The position numbers were made by a program, and so were the translations under genes. Below are positions 24,633 through 33,526 of a stretch of DNA of 64,000 nucleotides, in pieces. The stretch is from Antiquaquibacter oligotrophicus (GTDB lineage Bacteria; Actinomycetota; Actinomycetes; Actinomycetales; Microbacteriaceae): contig NZ_CP085036.1 in NCBI RefSeq assembly GCF_020535405.1, positions 682,001 to 746,000 on the forward strand. Reading direction: 5' to 3'. Below the pieces are notes generated by a model. It worked only from the letters and a program-made list of their open reading frames with translations, was not told the DNA's origin and made no database searches. Positions within the stretch are counted from its first letter, which is position 1. The number at the start of each line of letters is the position of its first letter.

Positions 24633-24977
24633 ATGGCAGAAACGACCTCACAGAAAGACCGGCTGACGGAGAAACTCGCCGCCGGGGTACCCGACCGCAG
24701 TGTGAAACTCGCCTACGGCGAGAAACAGACCGTCGACGGCGCCGAAATCATCCCCGTCGCCTTCGTCACCTATGGCTTCGGCGGCGGCGAAGACCTCGAA
24801 CAACTGGGCAGCGGAGGCGGAGGTGGAGGTGTTGCCATCCCGCTGGGCGCCTACGTGCGAGGCCCCTCCGGGCTTCGCTTCCAGCCCAACCAGATCGCCG
24901 TGCTCGCAGCCGCGATCCCGTTGGTCTCGACGATCGCGTGGGGAATCTCGCTCATCGTCAAAGCCGCCCGGCGCTAA
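24633..24977 (+). CDS. GerW/YtfJ-like small membrane-associated protein
   Basis: A 114-residue protein with the YtfJ/GerW core: YGEKQTVDGAEIIPVAFVTYGFGGGED, then a seven-glycine stretch, PLGAYV and RFQPN. A C-terminal hydrophobic helix (about 86-108) ends in KAARR. In spore formers the family is needed for germination; many non-sporulating actinobacteria carry homologues of unknown role. I chose ATG 24633, with ATG 24585 just after the tRNA as a less likely alternative since it has no ribosome-binding site. It lies 55 bp downstream of the tRNA. Confidence 0.72.
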   Translation: MAETTSQKDRLTEKLAAGVPDRSVKLAYGEKQTVDGAEIIPVAFVTYGFGGGEDLEQLGSGGGGGGVAIPLGAYVRGPSGLRFQPNQIAVLAAAIPLVSTIAWGISLIVKAARR

Positions 24978-24989
24978 ACGATCCTGCCG

Positions 24990-26312
24990 CTAGGCCTTCG
25001 GGCGCGACGCGAACTCCTCGAACGCTGCACGAGGCGTCACACGAGCCGACAGCTCAACCATGTCGCGGCGCAGCAAGAAGTTCAGGATCCAGTTGCCGAA
25101 CACCCGAATCTTGCGCTCCCACATGGGGATCGCGAGACCGTGGTAACCGCGGTGCATAAACCAGGCGATGAGGCCCTTGATGGCGAGCTTCCGCCACTGG
25201 TACACACCGTTGTAGAGACCGAGGCCCGCAACCGCGCCGAGGCTCTTGTGGTAGTACTCCTTGGGGTCCTCGCCGCGTAGCGACGCCACGATGTTCTTGG
25301 CGAGGAGCTTCGCCTGGCGCACGGCATGCTGGGCGTTCGGAACGCAGAAGCCGCCAACGCCAGCGCCGGTCAGGTCGGGAACCGCCGCGACATCGCCGGC
25401 GGTCCACGCGTCAGCCACCGGACCGTTGTCGTCAACGATCTGCAGGGCGGCGGATGCCCGGAGACGGCCGCGCTCCTCGAGCGGTAGATCGGTGTTGCGG
25501 ATCATCGGGTTCGCCATGACACCCGCCGTCCACACGATCGTGTCGGACTCGAACGACTCACCGGTCGACAACTCGACGACACCACCGACGGCCGAGCTGA
25601 GCTGAGTGTCGAGGTGGATCTGCGCACCGCGCTCCGCGAGGGACTTGATCACCCACTTGCTCGTCTCGAGCGACACCTCCGGCATGATGCGACCCATCGC
25701 CTCGATGAGGTGGAACTCCGTCTCCTCGAAAGAGATCGTCGGGAACTCACGCACGAGCGACGACGCGAGCGACCGCATCTCCGCAAACGCCTCGATACCG
25801 GCGAAACCGCCACCGACAACAACAAAGGTCAGGAGACGCTTCTTCTCGGCGCTGCCCTCCGGCAGGTTCGCCGCCTTCTGGAAGTTCGAGATGATGCGGT
25901 CGCGAACGGCGACAGCCTCTTCGATGTTCTTCAGGCCGATCGCCTCATCCGCGACACCCGGAATCGGGAACGTGCGCGAGACTGCGCCCGCCGTCATGAC
26001 GACGATGTCGTAGGTCTCCTCCCACGGCTCACCCACCTCGGGAGTGATCGTGGCCGTCTTCTCCGCGTGGTTGACGTACGTGACACGCGCGTTGACGATA
26101 CGAGTGCGCTTGAGGTGCCTGCGGTGCGAGACCACCGCGTGGCGCGGCTCAATCGAGCCGGCAGCAACCTCGGGCAGGAAGGGCTGGTAAGTCAAGTAAG
26201 GAAGCGGGTCCACCATGGTGACCTGGGCTTCGTTACGGCCGAGCCACTTCTCAAGCTTCTTAGCAGTGTAGAAACCGGCGTAACCGCCGCCGACGATCAG
26301 GATTTTGGGCAC
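24990..26312 (-). CDS. ndh: Type II NADH dehydrogenase (NAD(P)/FAD-dependent oxidoreductase)
   Basis: A 440-residue non-proton-pumping NADH:quinone oxidoreductase. The FAD-binding GGGYAG (8-13) opens the protein, and a second dinucleotide fold has VVVGGGFAGIE. The second FAD contact is WTAGDVAAVPD, followed by FCVPNAQHAVRQA. The C-terminal amphipathic region (about 370-425, GLIAWFMHRGYHGLAIPMWERKI) fits membrane attachment. It starts with GTG 26312 after AAGGAG. It passes electrons from NADH to menaquinone without proton translocation. It is downstream of the S8 protease on the same strand with a 36-bp gap. Confidence 0.92.
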   Translation of the reverse strand: MPKILIVGGGYAGFYTAKKLEKWLGRNEAQVTMVDPLPYLTYQPFLPEVAAGSIEPRHAVVSHRRHLKRTRIVNARVTYVNHAEKTATITPEVGEPWEETYDIVVMTAGAVSRTFPIPGVADEAIGLKNIEEAVAVRDRIISNFQKAANLPEGSAEKKRLLTFVVVGGGFAGIEAFAEMRSLASSLVREFPTISFEETEFHLIEAMGRIMPEVSLETSKWVIKSLAERGAQIHLDTQLSSAVGGVVELSTGESFESDTIVWTAGVMANPMIRNTDLPLEERGRLRASAALQIVDDNGPVADAWTAGDVAAVPDLTGAGVGGFCVPNAQHAVRQAKLLAKNIVASLRGEDPKEYYHKSLGAVAGLGLYNGVYQWRKLAIKGLIAWFMHRGYHGLAIPMWERKIRVFGNWILNFLLRRDMVELSARVTPRAAFEEFASRPKA

Positions 26313-26348
26313 GTGTAGGGCTCTCCTTGGTGGAAGTTCGCCCTAACC

Positions 26349-27746
26349 CTACTCCGTCTTACGCAGGGACCTGAAATGCCGGACGGCCACCCCGACGGCG
26401 ACCCCGGCCAAGGCGAGGAAAGCACCGAATACCAGAAGGGGGATGCCAACGATCCGCAACTGATTCATCGTGGGAAGCAGAACGCCGAGAGGGCTGCCGG
26501 GGGCCAACGGAAGCGGCTCGGGGATCGTGTACGGCGGGGCGCTCGTCGGCGCGGGCGTCTCCGGCGCATCCGCTCGGCGGTACAGGGTGATCCACTCGCT
26601 CAGTTCGCCCATGGGGTTGGACTCGACGAGCGGAACGGATGCAGAAACCGCAGCCGCAGCATCCACCAACCCGAATCCGTAGATGGGGTCGGTGCCCGGC
26701 TCCCCCGCGTCCCGTGCCGTCGCCACAACACGGTTGATGACGTTCGCCGCATCCAGCTCGGGGTGTGCGGCCATGACCAGGGCGACGATGCCGGACACGA
26801 TGGGAGCGGCGCCACTCGTGCCGTTCCAGCGGACGTGCCCACCACCCGGCGTGACCCCGACGAGGTTCTCGCTCGGAGCCGCAACAGCGATCGTGATGCC
26901 CTGTGATGACGCATCGAAACTCGCCTGCCCCGCCGCATCCACACCGGCGACGGTGAGCACACCCGGCATCGTCGCAGGGGCGCCGACCTGAGTCGTGCCG
27001 CTGCCGCGATTGCCTGCCGCCGCCACAACAACGACATCATTTTCGAAGGCGTAGAGGAACGCGTCGTCCCAGCTCTCCGGCCAGTCTGGGGTGTTGCGTG
27101 TGAGCGACATGTTGATGATGTCGGCGCCGTTGTCCACCGACCAGCGCACCGCCTCCGCGATCTGATCGTCCGAGCTTGTCGCCCCCTCGCCGAAACCGAT
27201 CGACGCGGAGAGCAGCGTTGCAGCGGGAGCCGATCCGATGACGCCGCTGTCAGCACCCGTGCCGCGCCCCGCAGCGAGGGAACCCACCATCGTTCCGTGG
27301 TCAGAGCCGGTCGAACCGACAGGCTTCTGGCCGTCGGATGCCCCCAAGCCAGAAAAATCGGCACCGCCGACAACCACACCGCTCAGTTCGGCAACCGTAC
27401 CGTCGACACCCGTGTCGATGACCGCGATCGTGATCCCCTGCCCCTGGGTAGTCGACCACGCCTGGCGGATGCCGTACGCGTCCAGCCAGTACTCGCTGTC
27501 GCGGACAGGGTCAGCGTGCGCGGGAAGCGGGATGAGCAGGGATGCCGTTATGGAGGCTAGGAGGGCGATGGCTAGAGGGGTGCGGCGCTGGGGTCGCGAG
27601 GTAGTAGGTAGAACCTCGGCCCGGGACGGGCCTCGGCGCTTGCGTCGCGAGGTACTACTACGTGAAACCTCGGCCCGGGACGGGCCGAGGCGCTGGCGTC
27701 GCGGCGAAGGCCCGAAAGGGCCTTCGCTTATAGCTCCAGCGCGCAC
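26349..27746 (-). CDS. Membrane-anchored subtilisin-like S8 protease (mycosin-like)
   Basis: A 465-residue serine protease with catalytic D111 (VIDTGVDG), H150 (DHGTMVGS) and S311 (NGTSGAAP). A signal-peptide hydrophobic core at about 57-78 (TPLAIALLASITASLLIPLPAHA) targets export. A C-terminal helix (about 432-455) followed by RHFRSLRK anchors it, the topology of mycosins. The only in-frame start is GTG 27746, inside the DUF501 gene. The first 55 residues are an Arg-rich stretch encoded by tandem DNA repeats, with RRGPSRAEV-like units occurring twice. No type VII secretion genes are nearby, so the substrate is unknown. Confidence 0.87.
   Translation of the reverse strand: MRAGAISEGPFGPSPRRQRLGPSRAEVSRSSTSRRKRRGPSRAEVLPTTSRPQRRTPLAIALLASITASLLIPLPAHADPVRDSEYWLDAYGIRQAWSTTQGQGITIAVIDTGVDGTVAELSGVVVGGADFSGLGASDGQKPVGSTGSDHGTMVGSLAAGRGTGADSGVIGSAPAATLLSASIGFGEGATSSDDQIAEAVRWSVDNGADIINMSLTRNTPDWPESWDDAFLYAFENDVVVVAAAGNRGSGTTQVGAPATMPGVLTVAGVDAAGQASFDASSQGITIAVAAPSENLVGVTPGGGHVRWNGTSGAAPIVSGIVALVMAAHPELDAANVINRVVATARDAGEPGTDPIYGFGLVDAAAAVSASVPLVESNPMGELSEWITLYRRADAPETPAPTSAPPYTIPEPLPLAPGSPLGVLLPTMNQLRIVGIPLLVFGAFLALAGVAVGVAVRHFRSLRKTE
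27583..27703. repeat. Tandem repeat of about 50 bp, 2.3 copies, inside the S8 protease 5' end
   Basis: Unit 1 (27583-27633) and unit 2 (27634-27687) share GGCGCT, GTCGCGAGGT and ACCTCGGCCCGGGACGGGCC. A partial third begins at 27688. Each unit holds an inner inverted repeat CGAGGT...ACCTCG and a hairpin; the unit-2 hairpin CCTCGGCCCG-GGA-CGGGCCGAGG (27668-27690) is a perfect 10-bp stem. The array is read in frame as residues about 15-55 of the protease. Confidence 0.8.
27705..27726 (-). terminator. Hairpin directly after DUF501 stop
   Basis: Perfect 9-bp stem CGAAGGCCC/GGGCCTTCG (27705-27713/27718-27726) with a GAAA loop on the plus strand, one base past the DUF501 stop (27728-27730). There is no T-tract, so it could be a pause or processing site rather than a full terminator. 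It lies inside the S8 protease frame. Confidence 0.5.
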
Positions 27747-28228
27747 TCACACACCTCCGGGGTCCACCTGGCCTCGGCGAGCGCGATGTCACCGATGGGA
27801 TTCACTCCGGGGCCCGCCGCCAGCGCGTGCCCCACGAGAGCGTGCAGGCACTTTACCCGATCAGGCATACCGCCAGCTGAGATTCCGTCGATTTCTGAAA
27901 CATCGCCGAACATGGCCCGATCGGCGAGGTACTGCTCGTGGGCGGCGCGATAGGTGTCGTGCACGTCACCCTCGAGAAGAGCGGCGAGCTCGGGCATCCG
28001 ACCCTCCGCCTCGAGCGTGGACACGGCCGCAGTCGCCGCAGGATGCGTCAGGTAGTAGAACGTCGGAAACGGTGTGCCGTCGCTCAGACGCGGCCGCGTG
28101 GACACGACGGTCGGGCGACCGCACACACACCGAGCCGCGATGCCCACGACGTCGCGCGCTGGGCGGCCCAACTGCTGGGACACGGCTGCAATATCCGCCT
28201 CGGTGGGCGGATCGAAGGGAGGCCTCAC
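27728..28228 (-). CDS. DUF501 family protein
   Basis: A 166-residue cytoplasmic protein with the conserved DUF501 features: LGRPARDVVGIAARCVCGRP near the N-terminus, PTFYYLTHP in the middle and DRVKCLHALVGHALAAGPGVNPIGD towards the end. The cysteines and histidines in these motifs could bind metal. Function unknown. It starts by ATGA overlap with ftsB (28225-28228). The eno-ftsB-DUF501 order is conserved across actinobacteria (Rv1023-Rv1025), suggesting a link with envelope or division functions. Confidence 0.9.
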   Translation of the reverse strand: MRPPFDPPTEADIAAVSQQLGRPARDVVGIAARCVCGRPTVVSTRPRLSDGTPFPTFYYLTHPAATAAVSTLEAEGRMPELAALLEGDVHDTYRAAHEQYLADRAMFGDVSEIDGISAGGMPDRVKCLHALVGHALAAGPGVNPIGDIALAEARWTPEVCECALEL

Positions 28229-28731
28229 TCGGATTCCTGGGTCTCGGGCGGGGCCGTCGTCAGGCCCGCGGTGTAAATCGACGACAACAGACCGCTCATC
28301 CAGTCAACCTGCGTCGTCTGCAGTTCGTCACTGATGGGGAGACCATCGACGGTGCCGCTGTCGGCCGTCGCCTCCCCGATCACGAGGTAGCTCACATCCC
28401 CCGGAAAGACGTAGTAGAGCCGCTCCCGCGCCTGCGCCTCGATGTAGGCGGGGTCGTCCCAGCGGGCGACCTCGTCGGTGAGTTCCGACACAGCGGACTC
28501 GGCATCCTTCACCGACTGCTCGAGCTGCGCGATCTGCGCTCGCTGCTCGAGCAGGATACGCAGGTTCGGAGCGAGCACGATCACCGCCACAACGATGAGG
28601 GCGAGCATAAAAAGTGTGAAGCCCGACAGTCGCAGATTGCGAAGCCACGCCTCGATCGCGGACTCCTCACGCGGAGAGGCGGCGGGATGCTGTGAGCTCC
28701 CGCCGCCTCTCGTGCGTGTTCGTGCCGCCAT
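28225..28731 (-). CDS. ftsB: FtsB/DivIC-like septum formation initiator
   Basis: A 168-residue bitopic division protein. A cytoplasmic basic N-terminus (1-33) is followed by a helix at about 36-57 (FTLFMLALIVVAVIVLAPNL), an extracytoplasmic coiled coil (about 58-92, RILLEQRAQIAQLEQSVKDAESAVSEL in outline), and the family motif IEAQARERLYYVFPGD. It should join FtsL and FtsQ in the divisome. It sits 29 bp downstream of eno and is coupled to DUF501 by ATGA. Confidence 0.92.
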   Translation of the reverse strand: MAARTRTRGGGSSQHPAASPREESAIEAWLRNLRLSGFTLFMLALIVVAVIVLAPNLRILLEQRAQIAQLEQSVKDAESAVSELTDEVARWDDPAYIEAQARERLYYVFPGDVSYLVIGEATADSGTVDGLPISDELQTTQVDWMSGLLSSIYTAGLTTAPPETQESE

Positions 28732-28760
28732 ACCTCAAGGGTACGGCGCGCTACCCCGGC

Positions 28761-30077
<1,317 letters not shown>

Positions 30078-30109
30078 CTAAGAGCCTAGTGGTGGGTTCG
30101 AGCGGGCGC

Positions 30110-31381
30110 TCACTCGAGGGGTCGGAACTCCAGTGAATCGGGGGTGGAATCCGCGCGCACCGTCGCGATCCTCGAGAAACCGGATGCCGCGAGCCCGGCC
30201 AGCAGCGGTGCAACATTGCGCGGCTTCCGCTCCAGCCGAACGCGCAGGCCTTGCGCAACGAGCGCCGACTGGAGTGCCGCGAGGTGCGCGGGCGAGGCAT
30301 CTGCCTCGTACAGGAGCGCGACGGCATCCGCCCGCGATCCGGCGGGCAGGTCGACGAGATCCACGAAACGCTCGAAACCGAGTGAGAAACCCGCCGCCGG
30401 GACATCCGTTCCGAGGAATCGACCGATCATGCCGTCGTAGCGTCCGCCGCCCCCCAGCGAGTAGCCAAGGTCGGGGTGGGCGATCTCGAAGATCGTGCCG
30501 GTGTAGTAACCCATGCCGCGCACGAGCCACGGATCGAACTCGATGACCCCCTCGCCGATCACACCCGCCACGGCGTCGCCGATGGCGACGAGGCTCTCGA
30601 CGGCGGCGGTGTCCACACCGTCGGGTGTAACCGCGCGGATGCCCGCCTCCCCGAACGGCAGGCGCTCCGCGGGCCTGCGCAGCAGATTCTCGAGCTGGCT
30701 GACGGCGGCCTCGGTGATGCCCTTGGACCGCAGCTCGGCGATCACACCATCCACCCCGACCTTGTCGAGCTTGTCAACCGTGATGAGAACAGAGTCGTTG
30801 TCGGCGGGGTCGAACCCGAGAGAAGCGAGCGCGCTCAGAAGGATCCGACGATCGTTGACCCGCACGGTGAAACCGGTGAGTCCCAAAGCCTGGAGAGTCG
30901 CCACCGTCGCCGTGATGAGTTCGATCTCCGCCATCGGCCCTGCTTCGCCGATGATGTCGATATCGCACTGCACAAACTGGCGGTACCGCCCCTTTTGCGG
31001 TCGCTCGGCACGCCACACGGGTGCGATCTGAATGGCTCGGAAGACGGTGGGAAGTTCGGGCCGGTGACTCGCGTAGAACCGCGCGAGCGGCACGGTCAGA
31101 TCGAAACGCAACCCGAGATCGGCGAGCACGAGGGGGTCGGATGCCTCACGCAGGTCGTCTACCGTGATGCCTCGCTTCATGACGGCAAAGGCGAGCTTCT
31201 CGTTGTCGCCCCCGAGACCGGAGTGGAGCCGCGCGCTGTCTTCGACAACGGGCGTCTCGATCTCGTCGAACCCGTGAGCACGGTAGCTGTCGCGAATGAC
31301 GGAGAGGATGCCCTCCCTCCTGGCCTTCTCGGCCGGGAGGAAGTCGCGCATCCCGCGCGGGGGGTTCACCTGTGTGGCCAT
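30110..31381 (-). CDS. hisS: Histidine-tRNA ligase
   Basis: A 423-residue class II aminoacyl-tRNA synthetase charging tRNA-His. It has the N-terminal PRGMRDFLP, motif 2 AIQIAPVWRAERPQKGRYRQF, the histidine-specific GMGYYTGTIFEI and motif 3 GFSLGFERFVDL. The C-terminal anticodon-binding domain occupies about 335-423 and ends LEFRPLE. All catalytic segments are present, so it looks functional. It lies between eno and a tetR gene, all on the minus strand. Confidence 0.95.
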   Translation of the reverse strand: MATQVNPPRGMRDFLPAEKARREGILSVIRDSYRAHGFDEIETPVVEDSARLHSGLGGDNEKLAFAVMKRGITVDDLREASDPLVLADLGLRFDLTVPLARFYASHRPELPTVFRAIQIAPVWRAERPQKGRYRQFVQCDIDIIGEAGPMAEIELITATVATLQALGLTGFTVRVNDRRILLSALASLGFDPADNDSVLITVDKLDKVGVDGVIAELRSKGITEAAVSQLENLLRRPAERLPFGEAGIRAVTPDGVDTAAVESLVAIGDAVAGVIGEGVIEFDPWLVRGMGYYTGTIFEIAHPDLGYSLGGGGRYDGMIGRFLGTDVPAAGFSLGFERFVDLVDLPAGSRADAVALLYEADASPAHLAALQSALVAQGLRVRLERKPRNVAPLLAGLAASGFSRIATVRADSTPDSLEFRPLE

Positions 31382-31416
31382 CCGTCGATTCTCTCAGAGG
31401 ACACGAAGGCGCCGGG

Positions 31417-32022
31417 TCAGGGGGTCGGGCGCGACGAAAGAAGTGCCTCCAACCGCGCTCGTTGCTGCCGTATCGACAGTTCGAAGGCGCGTGTCGCCTG
31501 GTCGACGTCGCCGTTCAACACGAGGTCGTACTGCATGCCGTGGAACACGTTGACGACCGCCCGCGCTTCCACCAGCGCCTCCTCCTCCGACAAACCGAAG
31601 TGGCGGAGAGCCGTAACTCCCATGTCCAACCAGCGGCTGTAGAGATCGCGCCCGAGCCGGAGTTCGTCGGGGTTGAGCGCCTCGAGGAGGCCAGCCTCGA
31701 AGTCGAGGCGCTGAAGCTGGCGATTGCGGGGGTCGATCGACCATTGCCAGGAGAGCGTCAAACCTTCGAAGTAGGTATCGAGCGTCGCATCCGCACCCTC
31801 GAGGCGCGGCTCGATGAGTTCGGCTCGAGCACTGATGGCGCCCACGATGGCGCGGATCAGTTCGGCCTTCGTGCCGAAGTGGTAAACGAGCGTGTAGGTG
31901 CTCACGCCGATGCCCTTCGCGAGCGTACGGAAGGTGAGTTCCGACAGGGTCTTGTCGAGGAGGTACTCGAGGATCTGGTCGACGAGTGTCACTCGACGTG
32001 ACGGGTCAGCGGTGCGCGCCAT
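31417..32022 (-). CDS. TetR family regulator upstream of hisS
   Basis: A 201-residue regulator. The HTH spans about 28-47 (FRTLAKGIGVSTYTLVYHFG) and a helical ligand-binding domain follows. I chose ATG 32022 (MARTADPSRR); ATG 32049 in the same frame is an alternative. A 10-bp palindrome AACG-GT-CGTT at 32034-32043 lies just upstream of the chosen start and could be its own operator. No obvious target beyond itself and perhaps hisS downstream. Confidence 0.82.
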   Translation of the reverse strand: MARTADPSRRVTLVDQILEYLLDKTLSELTFRTLAKGIGVSTYTLVYHFGTKAELIRAIVGAISARAELIEPRLEGADATLDTYFEGLTLSWQWSIDPRNRQLQRLDFEAGLLEALNPDELRLGRDLYSRWLDMGVTALRHFGLSEEEALVEARAVVNVFHGMQYDLVLNGDVDQATRAFELSIRQQRARLEALLSSRPTP

Positions 32023-32209
32023 TCCATTAACATAACGGTCGTTTGCCAATCGCCGACGCGCGACCTAAACTGAGAAGGCCGCTTGTCGAGAATTCCGAGC
32101 GCGCCTGGAGAGGCCAGAGCTGGCCCGTCTTCCCGCAGTCGCGGTCGGTGGTTCGGGTAAACCCGCCGGCCGGGGGGCCCGCGCATCGCAGTGCGATCTC
32201 GCGTGTCCT

Positions 32210-32240
32210 GGTGCCCTTCCCTTCGGGTGGGGAGGGCACC
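32210..32240 (-). terminator. Hairpin after mazG
   Basis: A 12-bp stem GGTGCCCTTCCC (32210-32221) / GGGGAGGGCACC (32229-32240), one T-G wobble, 7-nt loop. It starts three bases after the mazG stop on the minus strand. The rest of the 32023-32243 gap holds only a small ATCGCA/TGCGAT palindrome and no ORF I would support. Confidence 0.6.
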
Positions 32241-32243
32241 GAA

Positions 32244-32900
32244 TCACCCCTCTCGGGCCTCGGTCTCGTGAGCCCGGATCTCGGCCTGCAGTTCACGAAG
32301 CGACGTGCGAAGAGCCCGCTCGGAATCGAGCCCATTCGCTTTCGCGGATGCGACGATTGCCAGCAGCAGCGGACCGAGCTCGTCCTCACTCGTCACGCCA
32401 ACGGCCCCCGGCGCCGTCGCGTCGAGCAGTCCGACCTTGTGCGCGCGACCCAGGAGTTTGTCGGCGAGGGCGAGGGCGGGCATCCCCTGGGGTATTCCGT
32501 CGACGACACTCGTGCGCCCGGGCTTCTCCACACTCTTGAGCGCATCCCACGACGCCATGACGGCGTCCGGCGTCTCCGCGATGGCGTCGCCGAAGACGTG
32601 CGGATGCCGGCCGACCATCTTCTGGGCCATGTGCTCCGCGACATCCTCAAGAGTGAAACGGCCCTCCTCCTCGGCAATGTCCGCGTGGAAGAGCACCTGG
32701 TAAAGCACATCACCGAGCTCCTCGACCATGTCGTCGCGATCCCCCGCTTCGATTGCCTCCACGAGTTCGTACGTCTCCTCGATGAGGTACTGCACGAGCG
32801 ACTCGTGAGTCTGATCGCGATCCCACGCGCAGCCGCCGGGCGCGCGAAGACGGTGCATCACGGCGATGAGGTTCTCGAGCTGGGGGTGAGTCTGCTCCAT
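32244..32900 (-). CDS. mazG: MazG family nucleotide pyrophosphohydrolase
   Basis: A 218-residue single-domain-type MazG hydrolysing (d)NTPs to monophosphate and pyrophosphate. The magnesium-binding helices carry EETYE (E41, E42, E45) and EELGD (E60, E61, D64). PGGCAWDRDQTHESL near the start and FGDAIAETPDAVMASWDALK fit the family. ATG 32900 begins the conserved MEQTHPQLENLIAVMHRLR; the longer upstream frame lacks support. In Mycobacterium mazG follows mfd directly; here 16 kb separate them. It is divergent from the nuclease gene with a 49-bp gap. Confidence 0.92.
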   Translation of the reverse strand: MEQTHPQLENLIAVMHRLRAPGGCAWDRDQTHESLVQYLIEETYELVEAIEAGDRDDMVEELGDVLYQVLFHADIAEEEGRFTLEDVAEHMAQKMVGRHPHVFGDAIAETPDAVMASWDALKSVEKPGRTSVVDGIPQGMPALALADKLLGRAHKVGLLDATAPGAVGVTSEDELGPLLLAIVASAKANGLDSERALRTSLRELQAEIRAHETEAREG

Positions 32901-32949
32901 GCGCCCAGTCTTACAGCCCGAGAGAGCACCATCGGCCACACTGGTGACC

Positions 32950-33522
32950 ATGCGCCGCGCGATTCTTGTGATCCTCCTGGTGTTCGCCGTCTTCATCGGG
33001 TGGGCGCTGAGCACGGGCTGGAGCCCCGTGGACCAGCTGTCCGCAATGCTCGAACCTCAGCGGGCCGAGGCGCCAACCTCGGCTCCTGCTGACCCCGTCG
33101 AATCCGACACAGCCACCCAGGGCATCCCCGCCGACGCAACACAGGCAACCGTCGAGTACGTGCACGACGGCGACACACTCTTCCTCACCGACGGACGCAA
33201 GGTGCGGCTCCTCGGCATCAACACCCCCGAGATCGGCGACAACGCAGAGTGCTGGGGTGACCACGCGACGAGTGAAGCGCGCGAGCTGCTACCGGAGGGT
33301 TCGGCGGTGTGGGTGCAGCAGGACATCGAGCCTCTCGACCAATACGGACGGTCGTTGCTGTTCGTCTTCACCGAGGACGGCACGAACGTCAACGTCGAGC
33401 TCGTTCGTCGGGGTGCAGCCCAGATCGAGCAGTACGAGCCGAACTGGCTCCACAGCGACGAGCTCCACGCGGCGGAAGAAGCTGCCAGCGCGGAGCTCGT
33501 CGGACTGTGGGGTTCCTGCTAG
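32950..33522 (+). CDS. Exported thermonuclease-family (SNase-like) nuclease
   Basis: A 190-residue protein with an N-terminal helix (about 4-21, ILVILLVFAVFIGWALS) acting as signal or anchor. A low-complexity linker (about 35-62) leads to a staphylococcal-nuclease fold. The fold has VEYVHDGDTL, VRLLGINTPEI, YGRSLLFVF and ELVRRGAAQIE, covering the calcium-site aspartates and one catalytic arginine region. It should degrade DNA/RNA outside the membrane. The final cysteine (LWGSC) may pair with the one in NAECWGD. It is the first gene of the block that separates mazG from mfd. Confidence 0.88.
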   Translation: MRRAILVILLVFAVFIGWALSTGWSPVDQLSAMLEPQRAEAPTSAPADPVESDTATQGIPADATQATVEYVHDGDTLFLTDGRKVRLLGINTPEIGDNAECWGDHATSEARELLPEGSAVWVQQDIEPLDQYGRSLLFVFTEDGTNVNVELVRRGAAQIEQYEPNWLHSDELHAAEEAASAELVGLWGSC

Positions 33523-33526
33523 CGGA

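Noticed and set aside
27728..27746. Frameshift between DUF501 and the S8 protease
   Set aside because: Both proteins are complete in their conserved parts; the overlap is explained by the GTG start inside DUF501.
26349..27746. Type VII secretion locus because of the mycosin-like protease
   Set aside because: No EccB/C/D/E or WXG100 genes nearby; the eno-ftsB-DUF501 context explains its position.
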